Shown here: positions 48,180 to 61,019 of the stretch, piece after piece
How the letters are laid out: every line of letters begins with the position of its first letter
How positions within the stretch are numbered: the stretch's first letter is position 1
Source of the DNA: Sphagnum compactum
Taxonomy: Eukaryota; Bryophyta; Sphagnopsida; Sphagnales
DNA: 64,000 nt
NCBI GenBank assembly: GCA_965153455.1
Contig: OZ234501.1
Span: forward strand, 8,060,001-8,124,000
Reading direction: 5' to 3'
Notes under the pieces: model-generated
What the model was told of the DNA's origin: nothing
What the model saw: only the letters and a program-made list of their open reading frames with translations
Database searches by the model: none
Position numbers and translations under genes: made by a program

Positions 48180-49570
48180 TAGGAGTGCTCAATATGTGAC
48201 TCTGCAAGATATTTTTTCTCACATCCAAGGTTAGTTATTTATTTTTTACCCAACCCCCACCTACACAACTAAAACTGAGAGGGCGGATAGGTGGGAGACT
48301 ACTAAAAGCAAACCACCTCGACCAATCATTATGATTGGCCGATCAAAACCACGGAGCACACTCAAATCCTATTTATTACACTCTTTGCTGGCAGGCGTTA
48401 AGGGCGACTTTAGATGAGGGTCCAAGGTCTAGGGACCAATGAATTTCGAGCAATCTTATTGATAAAAGCTTTAAATTGGTCCCAAGGCCTTTAGACAAGG
48501 GTCCAAGATCAAAAAGTGGCAAATTGAGGCTAAACCTACTACCTGGCACCTATTTTGGAGGGAAAATCAATTGGTTTGGACACAAAAAACAGTGCTCAAA
48601 GGAGAGCTCCTGATTTGGAGAACCAAGAATCAGGCTAGGGACCCAGGTACACTCCAACTCAAGGATTCAATTTGCTTCAAATTAGTCCAAATTGGTTCCT
48701 AGGAAATCGGACCTTGGGCCCTCATCTAAAGTGGGCCTAAGCTTTGATGTGCCTTTTACCAGCCTCAGCAAACACTGGAGCAATGCTGGGCCAAAACCAT
48801 TGCGCTGAACCAAACTGGCATGTTTTGACTTTTCTTCATCTGATTGTAGTTTGCAGTGTCGCATACTGTGGCGCCTCCTGGGGAACTCTTACAACGCACT
48901 CCAACGCACCACCCACATCAAGCTGAGAAAAAAAGAACCAAAACACAAAAGAACAAAACCTAAATCGAGGGTTTCTGTCTAGTCTCGACGACCTCGTCAT
49001 CGGATACATGGATAGATGATACCTCTCGATTTGTTTGTCGGCGACACAAGGTACCCATCATCTCCCTTCTATGCTTTCTTCCACAGTTTTTATTTCTTTT
49101 TTTTAAGCTTATTTATCTATTTTCCTCCTCTTCTATCAAGCTACCAGAAGAGATCATCAGATGTCATTCATATATCATTCTTCTTCTTCTTCTTCCCCAG
49201 TGTGTTGCAGAAGCTGACAAACAGCAAAGCTTAATAATATATGTAGTATACCTTACTTATATGGAATTGGATTGTGGCATATACTTCATCAATGGGGTTT
49301 TTTTATTAAGCATGGTTTGGATTGTTGCAGCTCTGTCTTTTTAGTGCCTCAAATCTGATTGTTGTTGTTGCATCAGAAAGGAGAAAAAGGAAAAAAGAAA
49401 AAAGAAAAACCTGTGTGTTGGCAACCCCCATGAGCTTGTTGGAAATCAAACAGCTTTCTCCTATTATACATTTGGCAAGTTCTTCATCTCAAAGCCATTT
49501 CCTTGCTCTCTCCCTCTTACTTAATTTGCCTTCCTCTACATTGTGCTTTTTCTTGCTCACATTCTCTCTG
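48180..49570. other. Intergenic DNA, possible transcribed segment
   Basis: No gene I can define. At 48960-49200 sequence composition rises in GC and splice-like sites occur (ACAAG|GTACCC near 49050, TTCCCCAG near 49200), possibly a non-coding first exon of the relic described at 50.1 kb. Confidence 0.3.
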
Positions 49571-49604
49571 AATTAGGGGTTGCCATACTCGGGATTTGGT
49601 TCAT

Positions 49605-49632
49605 GTAAGGGTTTAGGGTTTAGGGTGAAGGG
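49605..49632. repeat. Interstitial telomere-like motif
   Basis: AGGGTTTAGGGTTTAGGG is present. The same heptamer repeats near 53090. Too short for a true telomeric array; telo-box-like motifs are common near plant genes. Confidence 0.6.
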
Positions 49633-50113
49633 CACCATCCATTACAGTGCTAACATGGGAAGTAAGTTACAGGTATGTCCACATCATACTCTCCTGCTGC
49701 TGCTGCAGGTTGTTCTCACATAGACTCCTTGAGGTGTGTTCTAGCTCTGTTGCAGATTCTGTATACAGGTGTGGTGTTTAGCATCTTCTTGACAGAGCAA
49801 CACAGTGAAGCTTTTCGGGTGTCTCCAGAACTTGCACATGGTTTTCACCCCAGTTCTAAGGTATGTACCCAATGCCATGTGTTGCATGCTTTTTGTGTCT
49901 GATTGGCACACACCTCTTTGTTCCATCATTAGAACGTGTGCAAGGCAATGGGAATGATGTAGAGCACTATACATCAGAACTGTTCTCACAGGGAAAACAC
50001 ACACATGTTGTTCCTATTGATCCAAAGCATAAGGAGAGGGGATGATAGGCATCTGTGATGATGTTGATGCTGCAGAAAATATGTAAGGATTATTTCTTTG
50101 TGTTTGCCACCAG

Positions 50114-50832
50114 ATTTCAAACAAGAAGTTGTTTTCAGATAATGTGCATGAGGTGTGTAGTTTTTCTTTGTTTGGATTAGGTAACTTTTGTTCTATCACT
50201 CTGTGTCTGTCTGGCCCTGATGAGTGTGAATGAAATGTCATTCTAAGGACAAGCATGACGAGAATGATCAAGCCAAGTTCCTCAAGGGCCTTGTGATTTA
50301 AGTAGAATCCAAACTGAGAGCTACACCCACTAATGCTACCACTTCCCTTCCTGTTAAGGGAGATAGCACCAAACCCTACACCCTAACCAAGCACACCAAC
50401 CCCACGCAGCAGGTAAGACCTGTGGCATCAATACATGATCAGATAATTCTCAACTTTGTATGTTTCTCAATGTTGCAAGCAATAGGTACTACTCTCTGCT
50501 CTCCTTTTTGAACCCATCTTGTTATAGATTTGGTTGCAACACATCAACCAAATGTTAATGTTCACATTGAGAATTCTCACATCCTTGTCATTAGGCTTTT
50601 TTGTGCACAATGCAGGGCGCCACAAAAAGCACCAATATTTTGCTAGTGGTCTGGCTGGGCATCTGTACTGTGGATATAGGAGCAATTCAGTGGAGCACCC
50701 GTGAAGATGTGCATTGTGGTTTTTTCACTCCTACAACTACTTTCAATGCTGTCTTTAGAGATTTTGCCATACTAGATGCATATTTTATTTCTTTAATACT
50801 AAAATGCATAGCATTCTACTTTGGTGATTTGG
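50114..50832 (+). pseudogene. Unidentified exon series, probable gene relic
   Basis: Three exon-like blocks have canonical borders and agreeing phase: 50114-50152 (CAG acceptor, GAG|GT donor; 'ISNKKLFSDNVHE'), 50248-50412 ('DKHDENDQAKFLKGLVI', then TAA at 50299, then 'VESKLRATPTNATTSLPVKG' onward to 'HTNPTQQ') and 50616 to about 50832 ('GATKSTNILLVVWLGICTVD' onward, with two hydrophobic segments that look membrane-spanning). Coding-like sequence also precedes (49920-50040, 'HYTSELFSQGKHTHVVPIDP') and follows (50905-51042, 'QVKACTTHLFQQW'), but these do not join in phase. I do not recognise the family. The in-frame stop argues for a decayed gene. A real gene whose first product ends at 50301 is possible. 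Confidence 0.35.
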
Positions 50833-51049
50833 GTAATTGGCACATTCAATGCACTGATTGTATTTTGTACTTGCTTATTTTGTAAATCAACAAATGTTTA
50901 CACCATTTCACTAAAAGCTCTTGACGGGCAAGTGAAGGCATGCACCACCCACCTCTTTCAACAATGGGCCAGTTTGTTGATCAACAACTCGCCTGTTGTT
51001 CAACTTTGCTTCTTTACAAGAAGATGTTTTGATGCAATGTAGTTTTCAT

Positions 51050-52300
51050 TTGGTCGCACATTTTGTGGGATGTTTTAGTGTTGGGCAGTTACATCTATTT
51101 GAGATAACCTATTGTTGTTAAGGATCAGAGTTTTTCTTTAGGAATTTTTGTTTGTAGTCAAAGTGGTGATTGTCCATAGGAAGATGTAGGAAAAGTGGCG
51201 ATCATTTTGAGGAAGGTTTAGCAAAATTTGGCTATAAACCAGAAATAAAGTACAAATTTTTAATCATTCTTTTATGTGTTTTGCTACAAAATGAAAACCA
51301 AGTATATGAATATGATGATTTTTACTTTTATTTTTTCTCACTTATGGTGACTAAAAACTTCCCCAAAGTCACTTTTTATCAAATTTTTAATGTCCATTTG
51401 ACAATCATGAAAACATTGCTTAATTATTTAACTATTTCATTCCTTTCACCAACCCACTTGCATGATGTGAATATGTAAATTAACCTGTGCCTTCTCATAA
51501 TTAAAATTTAATAATTTGATTGAATTCAACTCAACAAAATTATGAAATGAATTCAATTGAAACTAATTTGGTATCAATTGAATTGAATTTGTCTCAATTC
51601 AACCAAATTCAATTCGATTGAAATTTCATTACGAATGCTACCCATGTTGAATCCAAAAAAGGACGAAATTTGTGTTTATTTCAATTTAAGAATTTAAATT
51701 CAAATTCAATTGTGTTGCATTCAATTTCCATTTTTTAAAATTTTAATTTTCAATTTAGGAATGTAATTGATATGCAATACGGAACATTTCCCCATTTTAA
51801 CCGCCTATTGTTATTCCATATACCCTCTTTTTCACGAGAACCGCCGGTCCTTTCATAAAGACTCCTTGGTACATACTTTAAGGGGTTAAAGAGAATAGAA
51901 CCCGCACAGTTTTCCAAAGGCTTTCACACAAAAACCCGAACTGGATTTTTTTAATTTTTTTTTCAGTTCTAGAATTTTGAAAAAACCAAAACCAAAGAGT
52001 ATTTTAAAAATTCAAACCAGTGTCGGTCAGTAATTTGATTTTTTGAAAATAATATCTTCTTATTCCAATTTTTAATCAAAACTTAGAAATAAAACAACCT
52101 CTTAGGCTAGCTTCCATTCATTCATCCATTCATCTAGACATACATACATACATACATACATACCTTTGTTTGTCGGCGGGTATTTGATTAGAAAGTTGGG
52201 TGAAGAAGGCCAGAATCCTGGCTGCAGGGATTTGTTGGCATCATGGAGATGGGGAAGGACTTGTTGTAAGGGGGGCCAGAGTGAACCAACAGCTCACAAT
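51050..52300. other. Intergenic DNA
   Basis: No gene seen. AATTGAATT-type low-complexity sequence at 51500-51780 and a (TACA)n run at 52139-52163. Confidence 0.5.
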
Positions 52301-52460
52301 TAGGGATGGATGATTGGTGGACAGGAAATAATTTTTCATTGGGTTCTAACTCCCTAGGTATAAATAACCACAGTGGTTAAAGAAGTTTCTGTTTTTACTA
52401 CCTACTAAACAACCCAATAGCCTTTACTTATGTACTAAGGTACTAACCAGGGTTGCTAGC
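52301..52460. repeat. Dispersed repeat C, copy 2 (partner 39939-40125)
   Basis: AGGGATGGATG, GGTGGACAG, TTGGGTTC, CTACCTACTAAACAACCCA and TTATGTACTAA in the same order as the partner. Confidence 0.6.
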
Positions 52461-52574
52461 ATTTCATTCTATTTTTTGGGATCAGAGAGATGTCCTGAAT
52501 AAGGTGTCCTTGGTAAATTTTTAGGGTTTTGGTTCAGGGATGTTTCCTCTAGGATTAACACTTACATTGAAGAC

Positions 52575-52825
52575 AACCGGGTGCAAGAGACAATGAAGCA
52601 TGGCAAGAGATGTTGAGAGGATAGTGGGAACAATTGGGGGACACCCAAAGGACGCCGAGAATGTCGAAAGATTGTCGAGTAAAGAAATGGGGATGCTAGG
52701 GGACGTTGGGGGAATGAGGTGTGGACCTTAGTGGGCGTTGAGAAAACGTCGAGGCGCACCAAGAAAATAACAAGACACATCAAGCAAATGCCGAGAATGC
52801 CAAGAAAATGGTAGTCCAAGATAAC
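52575..52825. repeat. About 11-bp-period minisatellite, locus 4
   Basis: Units GAGAGGATAGT, GGGAACAATTG, GAGAATGTCGA, AAGATTGTCGA, GGGATGCTAGG, GGAATGAGGTG, AAAACGTCGAG, AAAATAACAAG, CAAATGCCGAG. This is the longest and clearest of the five loci. More GC-rich than its surroundings. Confidence 0.7.
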
Positions 52826-52869
52826 AAAAAAGAGGTGGAAAAGTTTTTTTTCCTACAACCTATTTTCTT

Positions 52870-52921
52870 ATCTACCTACCTACTTACTTACCTACCTACC
52901 TACCTACCTACCTACTTACTT
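52870..52921. repeat. (CCTA)n microsatellite
   Basis: CTACCTACC units with ACTT interruptions, about 12 tetranucleotides. Confidence 0.9.
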
Positions 52922-53512
52922 GATCTACTCTTTACCTAAGATGAAACCTGGGGTTGGAACAGGCTTTCCTGGGAAGAATGCATATTTTGTATCATGAAAA
53001 TTTCATTGCAATGATTTTTGTACATTGCCCCCCATCATGTTCTATTTTTTCCAGCTTGAGTACTTTCTGGTTCTTTCTCTCTGGTTTAGGGTTTAGGGCC
53101 ACGTTAGTACAGTTCATCACCAAAGTTAGTAGTACAGGTTGGGCAACATGGCACTAGTCTTCAACATGTTTCTGGCAACTGGTCAGAATAAAATCAAAAC
53201 AAACTCTTTCACATGGGCATTATATAATAAGAGTACTACTTTCTTTTGCCATGCATAACATGTAAGAATCCTTTCTTTGTTGCTTTCTTTGACATGCCTT
53301 CTCTTTGGTCTTTCTTTGATATTATTTTAATCTTTAACAAGATCTAACAACAGATCATGACAGTATTAAAAGCTTTGCTCCACACAGTCAACAGGGCACA
53401 CATGCCTTGATTCATATCTTATAGTAAAAAGCTTCTCCAAGCAGCCAACTTTTGGGCTACCCAAGTCAAGAAAGAACTAACAAGGGGAGAAACTGAGAAG
53501 AAAAAGTCATGG

Positions 53513-53529
53513 ATGAGAGAGAGAGAGAG

Positions 53530-53558
<29 letters not shown>
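53513..53558. repeat. (GA)n(CA)n compound microsatellite
   Basis: GA repeats run directly into about 14 CA units. Confidence 0.9.
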
Positions 53559-53559
<1 letters not shown>

Positions 53560-53562
<3 letters not shown>

Positions 53563-55870
53563 TACAAACACACGCACACACACATGAAACTTGTTTTGCA
53601 AAAAAATTAATAGCTGCACAGCAGCCCAAGTATGTTCCCAACAAAATTCTGTCTGGCTGCAGGGTTTAACAATTTTGACACACTCACAAGCTTTATCTCA
53701 GAGAAGTGGTGCAAAGCTTTGATGGCTTGCCAAGGTCCTCTTTTGGTCCATCCCAAGGATGCAGGCTTTTGTTTGGTGTTTTTTCTTTTTTCTGTTTTTT
53801 TCCTGCCAAAGAAAAAACAGTGTCAAAACCATTACTTAGACTGCTGTCTGCTGGGTCTCTAGAATCTAAAACATATTCGGAGAAATACAATTGTATTGGG
53901 TTGCTGCACATGGATACAAACCCATCTCCAGGATGTGGGTACTTACATCCTGGAGATATCCTGGATGTGGACACATTCTTTGCACAAAGTTTGTAAACAA
54001 ACCTCACTTAGGTCATCAATATCCAGCACGGTCATTTAATGCCCACAATAGCTCAGGATCCAGGCTTTTCTGCCTGCACACAGACAGTTTTAAACATAGA
54101 AAACCCAGACAATGTTTATATGCTATGATCATGAAATCACAATATTCAGTTAAAACAAGTCTGTGTACATTTGTCTCCTTTTGACATAAAGCAATTAGTG
54201 TGTGATGATGCCAGAGCAGGCTTGTGTCCAATTTAGCAGATGTAATCACAAGAAGACTGGTCAAACTTGCTCTTTTTCTCTTCCTGGTGCAGAGTTGGTG
54301 GCAGCAGAAACTTGAATCCTGATTCAGCAGAAACTTGGGAGATGAGTACAAGCTGTTCTATCCATCCACTGCAATCCAGTCCTATCTCTGCAAATCAAGT
54401 TTCTAAGAAAAGAAATGACATTCCTAATTCCAAAACCAAATGGCTTTCCTTGTTCTGGTACTGACATGGAAACATACATGTTAATGAATCAAAACTGAGT
54501 GTGGGCATCTAGAGCTTTGAACACCATGCGAATGGAAAAACAATATAGTTGCCCCATTTGCTAAAAAAGAAAGTCTCTGTCATGCAGACATGACAGTCCT
54601 AATTTAAACTCTAGTAATGCATACCCTGCATCTGCAAAAAGATAATGACAGAAATGAGATAGTAAACTGATTTCCATGACAAAGATTACATGTCATCATC
54701 GTTTCCATAGTACCCTTTATAATATTCATGGAATATTTGACCCACTGAAACAACCAAGATCAGACCTTCCCACATTTCTGACTTGAGAAATGATCCTTCA
54801 ATTCCCTCACAAAATACCATCATTTAACAAGTCCCTAAACCATCAAGAATTAAGAGAACAAGGAAAGCAGGAAGATACATCTTATGTGGGCACTACATAG
54901 ACATAACCTTTCCTTTCTCTTTTCAGTAAAACTTCACCCCATCTAAGAAATAACATGCAGCCAAGTACCATAGAATGTATTGTTGGACAGTCAAGGACTG
55001 GCACTCCACAGGGTCAAACATGGGAACAAAAATTGAGATTAGTGCACAATCTAAAATGAAATTGCCACACCCAGATTATAATTGCACATTCAAACTGATG
55101 CAAGAGTCTGAAAAATAACACCATTTTACTATGTCAGAAACCTGTTGGCCAGGAGTTTGTACAAAACTTTCATAACAGGGAGGAACAGCTGGGCCTGCTG
55201 CAGGAGTGAAATGAGTGTCATCTGTTGCATGGAGGATGCCAGGAGACTATAATGTTGCTGTTGTCCATTCCTTGTGAAAGGACCAACCCCCCAACTTCAG
55301 CAGATGGTTTACTACAAAACACATGAGGTATCCTGTGAGTGAAAAAACATGTCAAACTCTACATTTCCCACTGACAGTGATTTGTGACAGGCCCTGCCTA
55401 ACAGGTTATTGAACTAAGGTTACTAGGAATGATAATTCCTGCTTTCCACATCAAATAGCAAGGGGTTGGGAGACAGAAAAATTCCTAGTCACATGAAGAT
55501 CTCCAGACTCTAGCAGCCAAGTACCTCACAGCACACCTCACATCTTCCCCCGCACCTGGCTTTCCTGTCTCTCTGAGCCTGGTCCCCAAAACTGGATGAG
55601 GAATACCTTTCCAGTCCTTTCCTGTCAATCCAAACCATTCTCTTCAGCCTGTACTGGATAGTAATTGTGGACGAACTTGCTGTACACTCATCTGTCAATC
55701 AAGAGCATTTGATTTCTTGTGGCACCCAAGTTGGCAAAGACAAGAGATGAATCCTCCCCTTTCCTACCTCATGTTTCTGATGACTTCCTATTCCCCTAGC
55801 ACCAACCAACCATTTGAGATGTATGCTAGAGAAAACAACCACTTGATTGTCAGAATGGTTGGCCCTCTGA
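53560..55870 (-). other. 3' flank of the YTH gene
   Basis: No separate gene recognised. The part near 55874 is probably 3' UTR. Short open frames on both strands have no conserved motifs. It contains the perfect hairpin at 53924-53957. Confidence 0.4.
53924..53957. repeat. Perfect 13-bp-stem hairpin
   Basis: ATCTCCAGGATGT (53924-53936) and ACATCCTGGAGAT (53945-53957) are exact complements around an 8-nt loop. ATCCTGGATGTGG right after it repeats part of the arm. Confidence 0.85.
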
Positions 55871-55874
55871 GAAA

Positions 55875-58800
55875 CTAGCTTTTATTGTCCTCAACCACAC
55901 CCCCTGTGGATGCAATTGACAAATCTTGGACACTCTCTACCATCTCCACAATCTTTTCAGTTTCAGGCTGGCTATCTCCTTTCCTGGTAACTTTCTCGTC
56001 CGGATCACCATTCAGCTCCACCCTTGAGGTTGGTGACCGTTTATCTATTGCTGATCCCAGCATTGCAGAGCTGTCATAAGAGTCTTTGCTTCCATCAATG
56101 CTTGAGGTAGAGGAGCATGAATTGGCCTCAGATGGTCCAGTTACCTTACTTCCTACATTTGTATCTGCTGCTGGGATCTTACTTGGTTCCAATTGCTCTA
56201 GTTGAGGCGAAGTTTCCTCAATACAAGCTTCATTACTTCCAATTCCCACATTGCAAACACCTACCTGTACATATTTGCAGAGATATATGTATACAACAAT
56301 CAGTAAAAAATTCACATCTGTCATGCTCTGTGGAAGTGAACCAAAACATCTTTGACAAAAAACAGCTGAACAATTAGAGCATTATGTGCATCATGTTCAA
56401 GGATACAGTGAAGTATAGTAGATATATGCAGAACTGCAGATGTAAGAGCTGGTATCAGAGGCTCAATCAAAACTACCAGGTTCGAAAAACCTGATTTGTT
56501 TGTACTCCAGGATATCAATTAGACATTCTAAGGATTGCCAATCTACCTGCCAGAGCTGCTCCTGTTGCTGCTGGGCATGCTGTCTTGCTCTTTTCTCCTG
56601 CAGAGCTTGCTGTCGGTTTTCATAAAACTGGAAGTCATCTAGGATAGATGTCTTAGAAGGGAAGCCTTTGAAAATGCTTAGCATGTCAATTCCCTGTTCA
56701 AACCTTACCTGCAATTTTTTGAACAAAAACAATCAAGAAAAACCATAATGCTCTCAACTTGAAGAACAAGATTGTAACTTCTAAAATGTACTGAAGTCCA
56801 CATGTAGTAGTGTAAACATTAAGCAGGATACACACAGCTTGAGTATCAGCAGATGTGGCGCTTATGGCATTGAAACTTCAATACATTAAGTCTACCACTG
56901 CTGCATACCAAGGTAGTGGTTGAGGGTTCTGGTAAGCTATTTCAGGAGGTAAGGCATTCACCTCTTGAGTATCTCTGCTATTAGTTACAGGCTTATTATC
57001 ATTGTTCTCAAGTATAATGTGGCGGAAGTGGCAGTTAGGGATGTCCTTGATAATGTGCCACTTCACTGTAAAATGGCCATTCCACTTGTCTTGCTGCCAG
57101 TACTCTACGCTTTGGGTAAAATCAACAGGACCTGTCATCTCTGCCACACCACAGAACTGTCCACTGGCATTCACCTGAAAATTTTCAACCAAAGAGTTAG
57201 TACTAAGAGTCATGCACATGTTTGGCTGAAAAAGCATAGTTGCAGCTAAATTGTGGATCTCCAAACCCTGAGGAGTAATGCAAAGTAAGGAAACCAAGAA
57301 GGCACTCTTTAACTTATCAAATTGGCATTGAGACTAGCAGATTAGTCTAAGACACTTACTGAGAAGAAGAGAAACACAGGGCAACCTCCTACTGCCTTGC
57401 CACTGGCATCCTTGAATGCAGCATCCAGTCTTTTGTTCCCAACAGGAGTACTGGCCCACACATTGTATTTTATGCTCTTGTGCACATCATCTTCACTGTA
57501 GGATTTGATCACAAAGAACTTTGCAGACTCATAGTTGGTGATAAAATCAGGTTGGTTGTACTGCTCCTTGCTTGCTATAGCTCCAAGTGCTTCACTATTT
57601 CCTGATGAGATTGCCCCTTGACCTCTGGTATGCTGGAGAACCCCTGGTGTTGGCAACTGGTTCCTAATTCTAATTGTTCTGGGCCCCCTGTTTTGCTCAT
57701 TCAGAAAATCAAGACCTCCATTACCATTGCTTGATGGGCCTCCACCCCTTCCTCTGTGCTTCCCTTTGTCAATACCAATCCAACCACCACACCCAGCTGA
57801 CTTTGATTCAACTCCAGGGCTCCCTACAGCATGGCCTGCTCTACCAAGGACAATTGGACCATTCCTAAGTCCAGCTGATGGCAGGTAACCCCTTGCTAGT
57901 GTGCCACATGCAAGACTGGGTGATCCTAATGTTGGTGGGGTTTGCAGCTGCTGAGGTGTTTGGACATGAATCTGCATCCCAGCCATTGCTGTTTATATGT
58001 CAGTACTGTGCATTTCATGATTTTCTGTACATAGAGTAACCCTTGACCAAATTACTACACTGGGCTGATCAGGATATGTGCTCCCTGAAACAAATCGCAG
58101 CACAGTTGCTCACAATATATCTTAAAAAACCATCCACAGAGATACAGATGGTATGATCAAGAAAGGCCATTGTCATACACACGTGTCTGACCTATATGAG
58201 GTCAAGTAGTGGGATGTTCGCATGTGCCAGTAAAGTCTGCTAAGTGGAAACAGTAAAAAAAACCTTACATACCTGCAAGGCAGTGATAGGTCTCAGTGGC
58301 TGTGAGACAATAGAAGGTATGCTTGCTGGAATCACAGGTTGCTGTGGACCTTCTGAGACTTTTGAGACATCAACCCAAGATGGAGCCCCTGCTCTCAGGC
58401 CCTCATAGCGCACATCTTGAGGACCTGGAGGGTGAAATGCCAACGGAAGGACACACCTGCCATACGATGCATGAGAAGGAATAATAGTCACAGCTGGGAA
58501 TCCAGGCCTTGGTCCTTTGTTCCCATTAGCTAGGGCACCATTGGACCCATCAACTCCTGGAGGGGCTGGCTCAATTGCTCCTGGTGTAGTAACTTCTCCC
58601 CCTCCCATTGCAGAAGGTGAAGCTAAGAATTGACCACCTGGAGATAACGGCTGCTGATATGCCTGTTTTGGGTACTGGAATGTCTGAGGACCATAGAACT
58701 GGCCATCAGCTCCAATTGTAGGGACAGGTGTTACTGGAGGATAGGGAGTGTATGTTGGCTGGGATGTGTAGCCATAACCAGGTGCAAGAAACATGGAACC

Positions 58801-60229
58801 ATTCTCACTGTAAACACCCTGTACAGCCATGAACCAAAACACACCAGCAGATTCACATCAAGGATGTTGTTGGTCTTCAAAATCTGTCAACTATCATGTC
58901 ATGTTCAGCACAGGCCATGATATAAGGTGCGACACATACAAGAATCTGTGATCAGCAGGGCAAGTTTTCTAAAACTCCGAACAGCCCACTGTTATGAGTT
59001 CTTACAGGAGACAGTTCCATGGCATCAGCACCTACATAACAAGAGTACTCATCCCATTCACCGGTCATTCCAGATTCAAACCCTGCAAAGGAACAGACCA
59101 CAGAGTTACTGTACAAATCCAGGACTTCATTGTCACTCAGTAGCTGCACTCCAGGTCTGCACACAAGAAGATGGCCCAATACTTAAAAAGACAGTTTTGG
59201 AAAGGAGAATCAACCTCCAGGACCATACTCATAGTAACCCTGAGAAGAGGTATAGCTATAGTACACCCCGGCTGTCTCTTGAGGTCCCTCTGGTGCACCA
59301 TTGTTGATGGCAGCAATGTCACAAGGGCCACTAGAGGCTGCTGCATTTCCACTAATGTCCAAAGAATTTGCATCCTGGCTGGGAGGTGCCTGGATTTCCA
59401 CATCAAATTGCAGCACTCACTCAGACAACTAGAATCCAGACATGATTGTAGGAACAATATGGCTCTCTTCTTCCACCTGGGTGTCAAACAATCATAGGGA
59501 GGGAGATTGCTCAAAAAAAAATTGATGTTCCTAGCTTACAACATCACAGATTGCTTGCTGTTATGCATGTGGATATATGCACACAGCATAAGAACTGAAA
59601 CCAGCCAAGCAGATCAGAACCATCCTTGATGCATCAAGTAATCAACCAATCCACATCAGAAGAAACAGAAAAAAATCATCTAACAAATATTATCCTGAAA
59701 TGTGCAAACAACCCAAGTCCAGGAACAAACTCAGAAATCTCAACACACGAGCAGACAGACACACAAACAAATATGTCTATTAAAGGCTTGAATATATATA
59801 TATATATTCACTTGAATGCAACTGCTTGGAAATCAGATTACAACCAATTCAATGCAAGTGCTTGTTTTTACCTCAGAATCAGCATCACCGTCGGCAGCTT
59901 TCTTGGGCAAATCTGTTTGCAGCAATTCATCGCTCACTTCTGGAAAAGCTATATAGTCAAGGAATTAGTGATGGATGGTATTCAGTAACATATATATTTG
60001 CTGCTCTCCTCTCTCTACTATGGAAGTTCCACTTACTCACCACACAAGACAGACAGAGACACAAACACAAACACCACAAGAAGAGCAGAGACTACAAACC
60101 CCATCTCCCTCATATGACAATATTCTTCAAGAACATTGATGCTTCTCTTGCTTGCTACTTCCTTTTTTCCCTAGTTTGTCAATGCAATACAGAGCAACAA
60201 CATCCCACAAGATCACTACTGCACACCAA

Positions 60230-60269
<40 letters not shown>

Positions 60270-60319
60270 GCCTTCATATTTGACAGGATACGTTCCGTAG
60301 GCTGAGCGACTGCCGCCAT
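55875..60319 (-). CDS. YTH-domain m6A reader (ECT-type, YTHDF clade), 9 exons
   Basis: Binds N6-methyladenosine in mRNA, in the cytoplasm for this clade. My model (complement): 60292-60319, 59872-59939, 59215-59389, 59006-59082, 58273-58818, 57360-57971, 56962-57174, 56547-56708, 55875-56264. It gives 756 aa with all phases consistent. The start ATGGCGGCAGTC sits in a strong context ('[16 protein letters not shown]'). A Y/G/Q/P-rich disordered N-terminal half contains '[20 protein letters not shown]' and '[10 protein letters not shown]', both typical of plant ECTs. The YTH domain starts near residue 444 ('[20 protein letters not shown]') and has the cage tryptophans W470, W528 and W533, spaced as in Arabidopsis ECT2. 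A helical '[20 protein letters not shown]' follows, then an acidic Ser-rich tail ending at TAG 55875. The 28-nt first coding exon is the least certain part. Confidence 0.93.
60236..60266. repeat. (CT)n microsatellite in intron 1 of the YTH gene
   Basis: About 15 CT units, 26 bp inside intron 1. On the gene strand it is (AG)n. Confidence 0.9.
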
Positions 60320-60830
60320 CTCTCCCGAACTTGCCAATCCTTCATGAAGTCACTAGTCCAGCCGAGAAACAAACCCCAAGAACGCCTCCTCCTCCTCCTC
60401 CTCCTCCTCCTCTTCTATCTTCCTTCCTTCCTCAACGAAAAACTCTCTTCTCTTTTCTGCTGCTCCAAAATTTCTCTTCTTCCTCCTCCTTAAACTTTCC
60501 GGCAAGAAGCCACCACCAAAAACAAAAAAAACTCCCTTTCTCTTTTCCCGCTATCTATCTTTCTTCTTTTGCTTCTTCTTCACCGAAGTTCCAATTGCAA
60601 GAACGCACCTTCAGCAAAAGCACTCCGACAATCTCATTTATTCCCGGAAAACGCAACAACGCAACAACAGAAAAATGGAAAAAAAGAAGGAGAAAAAAAA
60701 ACGAGGAAGAAAAAGGAGAAGAAGACACTCCGACAACGAGAAGGACCACAAGAGAAGAGACACGGACACAAAAGAAAGAGGAAGGAAGGAAGGAAGGAAG
60801 GAAGAAGCGCGCACTGTGTGTTAAGGTACT
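60320..60830 (-). promoter_or_regulatory. Probable 5' leader of the YTH gene
   Basis: On the gene strand this block is rich in GGAGGA, TTCC and GAA tracts, for example (CTC)n at 60383-60412 and (GGAA)n at 60780-60804. This is the low-complexity composition seen upstream of the other genes here. The long open frames on either strand are consequences of that bias. Confidence 0.45.
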
Positions 60831-61019
60831 GACTACTACGCACCGACAACACTTGCTAATTAACACTCTCGCTACCATAAATGCAGCTGAAATTAGCATA
60901 ATCAGTGTAGGAATTAACAATTAACCTCGCATAAATCACATAGTTAGTACTGATAAGTACCGGATTAGCATTGGCCTAATCTTAATCACATCGCTAATTA
61001 ACGGTTAATTAACTTATCA

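Noticed and set aside
60331-60924. 197-codon plus-strand frame rich in P, S, K and E
   Set aside because: It is antisense to the low-complexity leader of the YTH gene, with no domain and no splice context.
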